Part shown: one piece after another, positions 9,953 to 18,025 of the stretch
Position numbering within the stretch: the stretch's first letter is position 1
How the letters are laid out: each line of letters opens with the position of its first letter
Assembly (NCBI GenBank): GCA_964545205.1
Contig: CAZJFH010000011.1
Span: 1 to 64,000 of the forward strand
Direction: 5' to 3'
Source: CAZJFH01 sp964545205
GTDB taxonomy: Bacteria; Pseudomonadota; Alphaproteobacteria; Rhodospirillales; Magnetospirillaceae
Length of the DNA stretch: 64,000 bases
Position numbers and translations under genes: made by a program
Notes under the pieces: model-generated
Told to the model about the DNA's origin: nothing
Databases searched by the model: none
The model's input: the letters and a program-made list of their open reading frames with translations, nothing else

Positions 9953-11632
9953 GTGCAGAACATGAAGATCGGAGCCAAGCTTCGGGTGATCGTGGGGACC
10001 GCCCTGGTCGGCCTGATCCTGGTGGTCGGCTGGGTGCTGGTCCAGCTCAAGGACGATCTGCTCGCCGACCGTCAGGTCAAGACCCAGCATCTGGTCGAGA
10101 ACGTGCAGACGCTGCTGGCCCATTACCACGGCCTCGCCAAGAGCGGCGCGATGGCCGAGGACGCCGCCAAGAAGGCGGCGCTGGAGGCGGTGCGCGACAT
10201 GCGCTACGGCGGCGAGGAGTACTTCTGGATCAACGATCTCGATGGCCTGATGCTGATGCATCCGACCAGCGCCAAGCTCGAGGGCCAGCAGATCATCGAT
10301 CTGAAGGACAAGGCCGGCAAGCCGTTCTTCAAGGAGATGATCGACCTCACCCGCGGCCAGGGCGGCGGCTTCGTCTACTACATGTGGCCGAAGGCCGGCT
10401 TCCAGGAGCCGGTGCGCAAGCTGAGCTACGTCACCGCCTACAAGCCGTGGAACTGGATGATCGGCTCGGGCATCTATCTGGACGACATCGACGCGATCTG
10501 GCGCGGCCGCGCCATCTCCTTCGCCCTGTTCGGCCTCGTGCTGGTCGGCGCCGTCCTGGCGATCGCCACCTTCGTCGGACGCGGCATCACCGGCCCGCTG
10601 GGCGTGATCACCGGGCGCATGGAGCAGTTGGCCTCGGGCGACCACCAGATCGTCGTCGAGGGCCAGGAGCGCCGCGACGAGATCGGCGCGCTGGCGCGGG
10701 CGCTGCAGGTGTTCAAGGAGGGCGAGCAGGAGCGCGACCGCCTCGCCGCCGAGCAGAAGGCCGAGCACGAGCGCAAGATGCAGCGCCAGCACCAGATCGA
10801 CGCGCTGGCGGCCAAGTTCGACAAGGAGGTCGGCGCCCTGCTGCAGTCGGTGACCACCTCGGTGCGCCACCTGACCGAGGCCGCCGAGAGCATGAGCCGC
10901 GGCGCCGAGGACACCAGCTCGCGCAGCGCCGCCGTCGCCGCCGCCTCGGAGCAGGCAAGCGCCAACGTCCAGACCGTCGCCGCCGCCGCCGAGCAGCTTT
11001 CCTCCTCGGTGCAGGAGATCGCGCGCCAGGTCGCGCAGTCGTCCTCGATCGCCGCAGAAGCCGTCGACCAGGCCGAGCGCACCAACGCCATGGTCCAGGG
11101 CCTGGCCCAGGCGGCGCAGCGCATCGGCGACGTCGTCAACCTGATCAACGACATCGCCTCGCAGACCAACCTGCTGGCGCTGAACGCCACGATCGAGGCG
11201 GCGCGCGCCGGGGAGGCCGGCAAGGGCTTCGCCGTCGTCGCCAACGAGGTCAAGTCGCTGGCCAACCAGACCGCCCGCGCCACCGAGGAGATCACCTCCC
11301 AGATCAAGGCGGTGCAGGACGAGACCGGCAACGCCGTCACCGCCATCGGCGCCATCGGCCAGACCATCGGCCGCATCAACGAGATCGCCGCCAACATCGC
11401 CTCGGCGGTCGAGGAGCAGGGTGCGGCGACCCACGAGATCGCCCGCAACGTCCAGCAGGCGGCGGCCGGCACCGACGAGGTGTCCTCGAACATCGGCGGC
11501 GTCTCGGGCTCGGCCCAGGAGACCCGCGACACCGCCCAGCTGGTCCACGACTCGGCCGCGGAACTCGGGCGCAACGCCGAGGACCTGCGGCGCGAGGTCG
11601 AGACCTTCCTCGGCGGGGTCAAGCAGGGCTGA
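9953..11632 (+). CDS. Methyl-accepting chemotaxis protein with single Cache sensor
   Basis: 559-aa transmembrane chemoreceptor: TM1 near residues 12-32, a periplasmic sCache_2-type domain (YGGEEYFWINDLDG, MHPTSAKLEGQ, KLSYVTAYKPWNWMIGSG), TM2, HAMP, then the cytoplasmic signalling domain with the conserved tip LINDIASQTNLLALNATIEA and GKGFAVVANEVKSLA. sCache_2 receptors usually sense small organic acids or amines. The GTG at 9953 is chosen because AGGGGAC lies seven bases upstream; the ATG at 9899 lacks a good ribosome site and would add 18 residues. It ends without a CheR-tethering pentapeptide. Convergent with the M48 gene, 6 bp away. Confidence 0.93.
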   Translation: MQNMKIGAKLRVIVGTALVGLILVVGWVLVQLKDDLLADRQVKTQHLVENVQTLLAHYHGLAKSGAMAEDAAKKAALEAVRDMRYGGEEYFWINDLDGLMLMHPTSAKLEGQQIIDLKDKAGKPFFKEMIDLTRGQGGGFVYYMWPKAGFQEPVRKLSYVTAYKPWNWMIGSGIYLDDIDAIWRGRAISFALFGLVLVGAVLAIATFVGRGITGPLGVITGRMEQLASGDHQIVVEGQERRDEIGALARALQVFKEGEQERDRLAAEQKAEHERKMQRQHQIDALAAKFDKEVGALLQSVTTSVRHLTEAAESMSRGAEDTSSRSAAVAAASEQASANVQTVAAAAEQLSSSVQEIARQVAQSSSIAAEAVDQAERTNAMVQGLAQAAQRIGDVVNLINDIASQTNLLALNATIEAARAGEAGKGFAVVANEVKSLANQTARATEEITSQIKAVQDETGNAVTAIGAIGQTIGRINEIAANIASAVEEQGAATHEIARNVQQAAAGTDEVSSNIGGVSGSAQETRDTAQLVHDSAAELGRNAEDLRREVETFLGGVKQG

Positions 11633-11638
11633 GGACGC

Positions 11639-12658
11639 TCACCAGGTGTCGGGCAGCAACTCCCGGCCCCGGGCGCGCTTGGCGGCGATCTCGGCGATCG
11701 CCGCCTCGATCGCCAGGTAACGGTCGGCGGTGGTCGGGTGCGTTCCGGCCTCGGAGATCGTCGCCGGGGACAGATGGGCCATACGGCGCCACAGCGCCGC
11801 CGTTCCCGAGACGTCGAATCCCGCCCGCGCCGCCATGTACAGCCCGACATAGTCGGCCTCGCGCTCGAAGGCGCGGGTGAAGGCGATGCGGCCGCGCCGG
11901 GTGAAGCGCTCGGTGACGTCGGCCCCGGCGATCACCGACATGATGCGGCCGATCACCGTTCCGGTCTCGGCGTTTTCGCGCCGCTTGTCGAGATGGCCGA
12001 GCGCGTTGTGCGCCAGTTCGTGACCGAAGACCAGCGCCACCTCGGAATCGTCGGCGAAGGCGAGCATGGCGCGGCTCATGGTGACCGAGCGGCCGTCGGC
12101 ATGGGCCGTCGGCTCGCCCTCGTCGCTCAGCTCGATGCCGAAGTCGCAGCGCGGCCGCGGCGTCGCCGCGATCTCGACCTCCGCACCGCCGCGCAGCGCC
12201 CGCACGCGTCCGGAGTCCGCGATCTCCAACACCACGTCGTCGGGCCGCAGGCCCGCGGCGGCGGCGGGGCCGTCGGGCTGCAACAGGACCACCGTCTCCG
12301 ACCCCGGCTCGAGCGATTGTTCCCAGCGCGCCGCCCACGGGCGCAGGTCGTGGACGGCGAGGCCGATATCGGCCGTGACCCGCCCGCCGCACAGCGGCGC
12401 GTTCGCCGCCAGGACGCGGCTTCCGATCGCGTGGAGCCGGCGCAGGTCGGCGACGTGGCGTTCGCGCAGGCCGCCGCCGTGATAGGCGATCGCCGCCGGA
12501 TGCGGCGGCGCAGGCGTCGTCGCGACGATCTCACGCTGTTCGCGGCGCTCGACCAGTTCGGAGATCGGATCGATGTACGGCGAGCGCGCCTCGGGCATCG
12601 CGCAGCCGGCGAGCAGCAGGGCGAGCATCGGTCCCGCCAATGGGAAGAAAGCCGTCAT
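11639..12658 (-). CDS. M48-family metalloprotease lipoprotein with PDZ-like segment
   Basis: 339-aa predicted lipoprotein: signal peptide with lipobox LLAG-C at Cys19, so anchored in the periplasm. A PDZ-like core (DGPAAAAGLRPDDVVLEI, about 119-136) precedes the peptidase domain, which carries HELAH at 213-217 and the downstream zinc ligand in EREADYVGLYMA. This resembles LoiP/BepA-type M48 proteases of envelope quality control, but the PDZ-before-peptidase order differs from those. The ATG at 12658 gives the lipobox; upstream open frame is spurious. It is monocistronic, divergent from the DMT gene with 84 bp between. Confidence 0.88.
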   Translation of the reverse strand: MTAFFPLAGPMLALLLAGCAMPEARSPYIDPISELVERREQREIVATTPAPPHPAAIAYHGGGLRERHVADLRRLHAIGSRVLAANAPLCGGRVTADIGLAVHDLRPWAARWEQSLEPGSETVVLLQPDGPAAAAGLRPDDVVLEIADSGRVRALRGGAEVEIAATPRPRCDFGIELSDEGEPTAHADGRSVTMSRAMLAFADDSEVALVFGHELAHNALGHLDKRRENAETGTVIGRIMSVIAGADVTERFTRRGRIAFTRAFEREADYVGLYMAARAGFDVSGTAALWRRMAHLSPATISEAGTHPTTADRYLAIEAAIAEIAAKRARGRELLPDTW

Positions 12659-12742
12659 GCCGCCTCGCGCTGCAAGCGTCAGGCCAGAGTGGCCGGCGCC
12701 GTCGGCCTCTGCTAGCCTGCTCGGCCGGATCAGGAGAGCGCG

Positions 12743-13669
12743 ATGAGCCGAGACCGACTGGACGCCCTGGCGATGATGCTGATGGTGGCGCTGTGCGCCA
12801 CCTGGGGGCTGCAGCAGGTCAGCATCAAGGTCGCCAACGAGGGCTTTCCGCCGGTGCTGCAGGCCGGGCTGCGCTCGGCCGGGGCGGCGCTGCTGCTGTG
12901 GGGCTGGTGCGCGGCGCGCCGGGTGCCGCTGTTCGACCGCGACCGCAGCCTGTGGCCGGGATTGCTGGCCGGAACGCTGTTCGCGTTCGAGTTCCTGCTG
13001 CTGTTCATCGCCCTCGACCTGACCACCGCCGGGCGGGCGGTGCTGTTCCTCTACATCGCGCCCTTCGTGGTCGCCGTCGGGGCGCATCTGTTCGTCCCCG
13101 GCGAGCGGCTGCGCCTGGTCCAGGTGGTCGGGCTGGTCTCGGCCTTCGCCGGCGTCGCCATCGCCTTCGCCGACGGCGTCGGGCTGGGCGGCGACGGATC
13201 GCTGCTCGGCGACGCGCTGGCCGTGGCGGCGGCGGTGCTGTGGGGCGCGACGACCGTGGTCATCAAGGCCAGCCGGCTGGCGCGGGTGCGCGCGTCGAAG
13301 ACGCTGTTCTACCAGCTCGCGGTCTCGGCCGTGGTGCTGCCGCCGATGTCGCTGCTGATGGCCGAGGGCGCGCCGGGGCCGCTGACGCCGCTGATCGTCG
13401 GCGCGCTGGCCTTCCAGATCGTGATCGTCGCCTTCGCGAGCTATCTGATCTGGTTCTGGCTGGTCGCCAACTATCCGGCCGGCCGGCTGTCGGCGTTCTC
13501 GTTCCTGACGCCGCTGTTCGGCATGAGCTTCGGCGCGGTGCTGCTCGACGAGCGCGTCACGCCGCTGCTCGGCCTCGCCCTGGCCCTGGTCGCCGCCGGC
13601 ATCTGGCTGGTCAACCGCCGCCCGCGCATGGCGGCGCCCTCGGGCCAGGCGGCGAAGGCGAAGGGCTAG
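12743..13669 (+). CDS. EamA/DMT-family inner-membrane transporter
   Basis: 308-aa protein with two EamA repeats and about ten transmembrane helices. The N-terminal repeat begins MMLMVALCATWGLQQVSIKV and the C-terminal repeat follows VAAAVLWGATTVVIKAS; this internal duplication is the family hallmark. Such proteins export small metabolites or amino acids, but substrate cannot be read from sequence. AGGAGA lies just upstream of the ATG. Its stop overlaps that of the convergent glycosyltransferase gene by four bases. Confidence 0.88.
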   Translation: MSRDRLDALAMMLMVALCATWGLQQVSIKVANEGFPPVLQAGLRSAGAALLLWGWCAARRVPLFDRDRSLWPGLLAGTLFAFEFLLLFIALDLTTAGRAVLFLYIAPFVVAVGAHLFVPGERLRLVQVVGLVSAFAGVAIAFADGVGLGGDGSLLGDALAVAAAVLWGATTVVIKASRLARVRASKTLFYQLAVSAVVLPPMSLLMAEGAPGPLTPLIVGALAFQIVIVAFASYLIWFWLVANYPAGRLSAFSFLTPLFGMSFGAVLLDERVTPLLGLALALVAAGIWLVNRRPRMAAPSGQAAKAKG

Positions 13670-14853
13670 GACGCCTTCAGCGCCGGTTCGGCCTCGGGCC
13701 GGCGGCGCACCGCCGCCGCCGCCAACGTGACGACGCGACGGGCGTTGTTGTCCCAGGTCAGGCGCTTGTCGCGGATCGTCTCGGCGGCCCGGGCGCCGAC
13801 GCTGGCGCGCAGGGCGTCGTCCTCGCACAGCCGCAGCACCGCCTCGGCGAGGCCGCCGGGGCGGTCCGGCGGGAACAGCAGCGCGTCGTGGCCGTCGGTG
13901 AGGATCTCGCGGATGTTGGCCATGTCCGGCGCCACCACGGCGCGGCCCAGCGCCATGTACTCGAACAGCTTCAGCGGCGAGGCGTATTCCGTCACGCCCG
14001 GCTGCAGGGCGATGTCGAAGGCGCTGACATGGCCCGCGATGGCGTCGCGCTCGACGACGCCGGTGAAGGTGACGCGCCCGGCGATGCCCAGGCGCGCCGC
14101 CTGCTCCTCGAGCTCGCGCCGCGCCGGGCCGTCGCCGACGACCAGCAGATGCAGGTTCAGCCGCTCGCCGTTGGCGGCGATCATGTCGATGATGCGGTCG
14201 AGCGCGTGCCAGGTGCGCACGAAGCCGGTGAAGCCGAGCACCAGCCGCCCGTCGAGGCCCAGCGCCCGCTTGGCGGCGGCGACGTCGGGGGCGCCGGGGA
14301 AGCGCTCGGGCGCGATGCCGTTGGGGACGACGGCGATGCGCTGCTCGGGCACGCCGGCGCGGCGGACGTAGCCGGCGAGCACGTCGGTGACCGGCAGCAC
14401 GAAATCCGCTCCGCGCCACAGGCTGGTCTGGGCCCAGCGCGCCAGCCGGTGCAGGGCCAGCCCGTCATGGGCGGCGCGCTCCTCGTACAGGGGGCCATTG
14501 ACCTCGAGCAGCAGCGGCAGCCCGTGCAGCCGGCTGGCCCACAGCCCGGCGCGCAGATACAGCGAGTAGCGTTCGTAGATCGCGTCTGGCCGGTGGCGGC
14601 GGATGGCGCCGTTCAGGCGCAGGAAGGCCCTGGCGCTGTAGGCGAGCTCCAGCAGCTCGTAGACGGCGGCCGGCAGCAGGCGCTTGAGCGCCGCCACGAA
14701 ACGGCTGCCGCCGCCGAAGCTGGTGTTCTGAAAGCCGCCCGGGCCGACCAGCACCACCTCGTGGCCCTGGGCGGTCAGCGCGGCGATGAGTTCCTCGATG
14801 TGGACGGCCTGGCCGTCGCGCGAGGCGATGCGGTGGTGGAACAGGATCTTCAT
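13666..14853 (-). CDS. Glycosyltransferase family 4 (GT-B)
   Basis: 395-aa GT-B glycosyltransferase. Residues 1-~190 are the acceptor domain (GQAVHIEELIAALTAQGHEV); the donor domain has LGFTGFVRTWHALDRIIDMI and the family-4 E-x7-E region SPLKLFEYMALGRAVVAPD. No membrane segments, so cytoplasmic or peripheral. The ATG overlaps the stop of the upstream nucleotidyltransferase (ATGA), making it the last gene of the glycan operon. The heptose-activating genes before it suggest a heptose or related NDP-sugar donor, but this is inference. Confidence 0.88.
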   Translation of the reverse strand: MKILFHHRIASRDGQAVHIEELIAALTAQGHEVVLVGPGGFQNTSFGGGSRFVAALKRLLPAAVYELLELAYSARAFLRLNGAIRRHRPDAIYERYSLYLRAGLWASRLHGLPLLLEVNGPLYEERAAHDGLALHRLARWAQTSLWRGADFVLPVTDVLAGYVRRAGVPEQRIAVVPNGIAPERFPGAPDVAAAKRALGLDGRLVLGFTGFVRTWHALDRIIDMIAANGERLNLHLLVVGDGPARRELEEQAARLGIAGRVTFTGVVERDAIAGHVSAFDIALQPGVTEYASPLKLFEYMALGRAVVAPDMANIREILTDGHDALLFPPDRPGGLAEAVLRLCEDDALRASVGARAAETIRDKRLTWDNNARRVVTLAAAAVRRRPEAEPALKAS

Positions 14854-15536
14854 GGGGCGGCGAGTTCCGTCTGGGCGCGCCGGTAATCCTCGGGCACGCC
14901 GATGTCGATGAAATAGCCGTCGGTCTCGACGGCGAGCGGCTTCAGAGCCGCGATCCGCGGCTCGAGGAAATCCTTCTCGAACGAGAACGGCCCCGGCGGC
15001 GCGTCGTCGAGGATGGCGGGGTCGAGGACGTAGACGCCGGAATTGATCAGGCCCGGCCCGCCGCCGCCGGCCGCCGCGAACGCGACGACCCGGCCGGCGC
15101 CGACCACGACGCGGCCGTAGCGGCCGGCATCCGCGACCCGGCGCAGCACCATGGTCAGGCCGCGGCCGCCGTCCCGATGCGCGCGCATCACGGCGGCGTG
15201 GTCGATGTCGAGCAGGGTGTCGCCGTTGACCACCAGCACCGGCCCGGGCGCGACCATGCCGGCGGCGTTGCGCAGGCCGCCGCCGGTGCCCAAAGGCGCG
15301 GTCTCGATCGCGTAGCGCAGGCGGATGCCGCCGTGGCGCTCGCCGAAACGATCGATGATCGCCTCGCGGCGATGGCCGACCGCCAGCACCGCCTCGTCGA
15401 CGCCGCCGGCCTCGAGGCGGTCGAGCAGAATCGACAGGAACGGCCGACCCGCCACCGGGGCCAGCGGTTTCGGCACGTCGGCGACCACCGGGCGCAGGCG
15501 GGTGCCGAGGCCCCCGGCCAGGACGATCGCCCGCAT
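14850..15536 (-). CDS. hddC: Sugar-1-phosphate nucleotidyltransferase, HddC-like
   Basis: 228-aa nucleotidyltransferase with the signature LAGGLGTRLRPVVADVPKPL near the N-terminus, nucleotide/metal site VVNGDTLLDID and the FIDIGVPEDYRRAQ C-terminal motif. It lacks the left-handed helix domain of bifunctional GlmU-type enzymes. Directly downstream of a clear heptose-7-phosphate kinase gene (TGATG overlap), it most likely makes GDP-D-glycero-alpha-D-manno-heptose from the heptose 1-phosphate. Another sugar phosphate cannot be excluded from this family alone. Confidence 0.82.
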   Translation of the reverse strand: MRAIVLAGGLGTRLRPVVADVPKPLAPVAGRPFLSILLDRLEAGGVDEAVLAVGHRREAIIDRFGERHGGIRLRYAIETAPLGTGGGLRNAAGMVAPGPVLVVNGDTLLDIDHAAVMRAHRDGGRGLTMVLRRVADAGRYGRVVVGAGRVVAFAAAGGGGPGLINSGVYVLDPAILDDAPPGPFSFEKDFLEPRIAALKPLAVETDGYFIDIGVPEDYRRAQTELAAP

Positions 15537-16567
15537 CAGCCGGCGACCCGCCAGCCCTGGGTGCCGTTCTTGGTGAAGTGGCAGGTGGTGACCCGGCCCG
15601 GCTCCTTCTCCAGCGTGCGGATGACGTCGAGGCGCCGCGCAGGGTCGACCAGGAAGATGATGAAGCCGCCGCCGCCGGCGCCCGAGACCTTGCCGGCCAG
15701 CGCCCCGGCCTCGATCGCCTTGCCGTAGACATGCTCGATGACGTTGGTGGTGACGCTGCCGGCCAGGCGCTTCTTGGCCTCCCAGGATTTGCGCATCACC
15801 GCCCCGAAGCGGCGGAAGTCGCCCTTGAGCAGGCACTCCTTCATCGTCTGGGCGTCGGCCTTGAGCGTGTGCATGGCGTCGACCGAGCCGCGGTTGTCGT
15901 TGACGACGTTCTTGACCTGCTCGTCGATGATGCGCGCCGACGAGCGCGAGACGCCGCAGTTGAACAGCACGATCGAGGTCTCGAGCTCGGACATGATCCA
16001 GTTCTTGACCCTGAGCGGATTCACGATCACCCGCTCGTCGCGATAGAACTCCATGAAGTTGACGCCGCCGAAGGTCGCCGCGTACTGGTCCTGGCGGCCG
16101 CCCTGCAGGGCGGCGTCCTTGCGCTCGATCTCGTAGGCGAGCCGCGCGATCTCGTATTCGCCCAGCGGCAGGTTCAGCCACTCGGTGTAGCCCTTGAGCA
16201 GCGACACCACCATGGTCGAGGAGGTGCCGAGCCCCGACCCGGGCGGCGCGTCGCAGTAGGTGGTGACCCGGCACCCCAGCGGGCGGCCGTCGTTGAACTG
16301 GCGCATCACCCGCCGGTACACCGCCTTGTGCAGGATCAGCGGGTCGTCGACCGCCATCCGGCAGTCGGCATCGCCTTCCCAGGTCTGGTCGAGGTCGGCG
16401 GCGGTGAACACCAGCCGCTCGTCGTCGGTGGGCTCGATCACCGTGGTCGCGTAGAGGTCGATGGTGGCGTTGAGCACGGCGCCGCCGTGCTGGTCGCAAT
16501 ACGGCGAGACGTCGGTGCCGCCGCCGGCGAGACCGAGACGCAGAGGGGCGCGGGAGCGGACGATCAC
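15536..16567 (-). CDS. hddA: D-glycero-alpha-D-manno-heptose 7-phosphate kinase (GHMP family)
   Basis: 343-aa GHMP-fold kinase that phosphorylates C1 of heptose 7-phosphate in the GDP-heptose route. Motif 1 is RAPLRLGLAGGGTDVSPYCD, the ATP loop is GSGLGTSSTMVVSLLKG, and motif 3 is GKVSGAGGGGFIIF; the stretches EWLNLPLGEYEIARLAYEIE and QDQYAATFGGVNFMEFY are typical of HddA. Start is GTG at 16567, five bases after a strong AGGAGGA (16573-16579). Followed by hddC with one-base overlap. The isomerase GmhA and phosphatase GmhB needed for the pathway are not in this window. Confidence 0.9.
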   Translation of the reverse strand: MIVRSRAPLRLGLAGGGTDVSPYCDQHGGAVLNATIDLYATTVIEPTDDERLVFTAADLDQTWEGDADCRMAVDDPLILHKAVYRRVMRQFNDGRPLGCRVTTYCDAPPGSGLGTSSTMVVSLLKGYTEWLNLPLGEYEIARLAYEIERKDAALQGGRQDQYAATFGGVNFMEFYRDERVIVNPLRVKNWIMSELETSIVLFNCGVSRSSARIIDEQVKNVVNDNRGSVDAMHTLKADAQTMKECLLKGDFRRFGAVMRKSWEAKKRLAGSVTTNVIEHVYGKAIEAGALAGKVSGAGGGGFIIFLVDPARRLDVIRTLEKEPGRVTTCHFTKNGTQGWRVAG

Positions 16568-16584
16568 GGAAATCCTCCTGTTGT

Positions 16585-17832
16585 TCAGAAGCCGGCGGCA
16601 TCGGCCAGCGGCTCGGCCGGCCGGCCGCCGCGCGCGGTGGCGATCAGGCGGTCGAAGGCGGGCAGGGTGGCGCTCCAGCCGAAGCGCTCGACGACCAGCC
16701 GCCGCGCGGCGGCGCCGAGTTCGCCACGGTCGGGGCCGCGGGCGGCGGCGACCGCCGCCGCGGCGAACGAGGCGGCGTCGCCGGCCAGCAGCAGGTCGCG
16801 GCCGGGCTCGGCGTCGATGCCTTCCAGCGCTTGCGGCGTCACCACTGTCGGGCGGCCCATCGCCATCGCCTCCAGCACCTTGTTCTGGATGCCGCGGGCG
16901 ATGCGCACCGGCGCGACGCAGGCCGCGGCATGCGCCAGGTAGGGCCGCACGTCGGGCACCCGGCCGGTGACTGCGACGCCGTCGAGCGACGCCAGCCGCT
17001 GCACGGCGGGGGCCGGGCTGGCGCCGACCACCCAGAACGCGGCGTCGGGCAGCGATGTGCGGACCAGTGGCAGGATCTCGCGCGCGAACCAGCACACCGC
17101 GTCGACGTTCGGCGGGTAGTCCATGGTGCCGGTGAAGACGAAATTCGGCCGCGCCGGGTCGAACGGCGGCGCATGCCGGCCGGCCGGGTCGAAATAGGCG
17201 TGGTCGATGCCCGAGCGCACCGCGTGCACGCGGGCGGCGTTGTTCGGCACCATCCGGCGGAACAGCGCCGCCTCGGCCTCGGTGACGAAGGTCGACCAGT
17301 CGGCGATCACCGCGATGCGGCGCTCCAGCGCCGCCACCTTTTCCGCCTCGCGGGCGTAGACCCAGCGCATCGGGCCGCGCGCCTCGGCGGCATAGGCCCG
17401 CCACTTCTCGGAATCGACGTCGGCGAGGTCGACGAGCAGGCAGCCGGTCGCGTCGGCATGGTGCAGCACGTAGGGCGCCATGTTGCCGGAGCAGACGAAC
17501 ACCACGTCGGGCCTGACGCGGGCCATCGTCCGGTCGACCCAGCGCTGCAGGCCGGCGTCGCGGAAATAGGTCACGCTCAGCGGCTCGCCGGTGAGCACGC
17601 CGCGGCCGCAGGTCGCCTTGGCGAGGCGCCGGTCGAGCGTCGCGAAATGGGCGTCGGCGCACATCCCGCGCACGGTCTCGACATGCGCGCGGTCGGCGGG
17701 ATCGTCGATCAGGCAGCCGAGATGGACCTCGTGGCGGCGCCGCAGATGTTTGAGGATCTGCAACGGCCGGATCTTCTCGCCCTTGATCGGCGGGTAGGGG
17801 ATGCGCTGGGTGAGGAACAGCAGCCGGGACAT
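16585..17832 (-). CDS. TIGR03087-type glycosyltransferase (exosortase-system associated family)
   Basis: 415-aa GT-B protein matching my memory of the family called sugar transferase, PEP-CTERM/EpsH1 system associated: N-terminus LFLTQRIPYPPIKGEKIRPL, middle NFVFTGTMDYPPNVDAVCWF, and RIARGIQNKVLEAMAMGRP in the donor site. First gene of a four-gene unit (16-17 bp before hddA). The family normally accompanies exopolysaccharide/exosortase loci, but no exosortase, PEP-CTERM protein or polysaccharide polymerase is present in this window, so it may serve another glycan here. Confidence 0.85.
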   Translation of the reverse strand: MSRLLFLTQRIPYPPIKGEKIRPLQILKHLRRRHEVHLGCLIDDPADRAHVETVRGMCADAHFATLDRRLAKATCGRGVLTGEPLSVTYFRDAGLQRWVDRTMARVRPDVVFVCSGNMAPYVLHHADATGCLLVDLADVDSEKWRAYAAEARGPMRWVYAREAEKVAALERRIAVIADWSTFVTEAEAALFRRMVPNNAARVHAVRSGIDHAYFDPAGRHAPPFDPARPNFVFTGTMDYPPNVDAVCWFAREILPLVRTSLPDAAFWVVGASPAPAVQRLASLDGVAVTGRVPDVRPYLAHAAACVAPVRIARGIQNKVLEAMAMGRPTVVTPQALEGIDAEPGRDLLLAGDAASFAAAAVAAARGPDRGELGAAARRLVVERFGWSATLPAFDRLIATARGGRPAEPLADAAGF

Positions 17833-18006
17833 AGCGCCTTGCGAAACACTCGGGTTCGATGCCCAAGATATTGCGGCGCTTCACGGCGCAACAACGCGCC
17901 AAGGGGATAGAGGGCTGCGTATTCGGGGCGAGTCTACTTACTCGAACGCCTTCCACTTATGATCCGGGCGTCGGTCAAGTCTCATTGGTCATGGAATTTA
18001 TTGCGG

Positions 18007-18022
18007 ACGGCATAAATGCCGT
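18007..18022 (-). terminator. Short hairpin just after the antiporter stop
   Basis: Stem ACGGCAT/ATGCCGT with a two-base loop starts four bases after the antiporter stop codon, in locally AT-rich DNA. It is short and has no T run directly after it, so termination is only plausible. The 193 bp up to the glycosyltransferase start hold nothing else that I can name. Confidence 0.35.
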
Positions 18023-18025
18023 TCG

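Noticed and set aside
10861..11600. Tandem repeat in the chemoreceptor signalling domain
   Set aside because: The periodic Ala/Glu/Gln pattern is the heptad coiled coil of all such receptors, not a DNA repeat.
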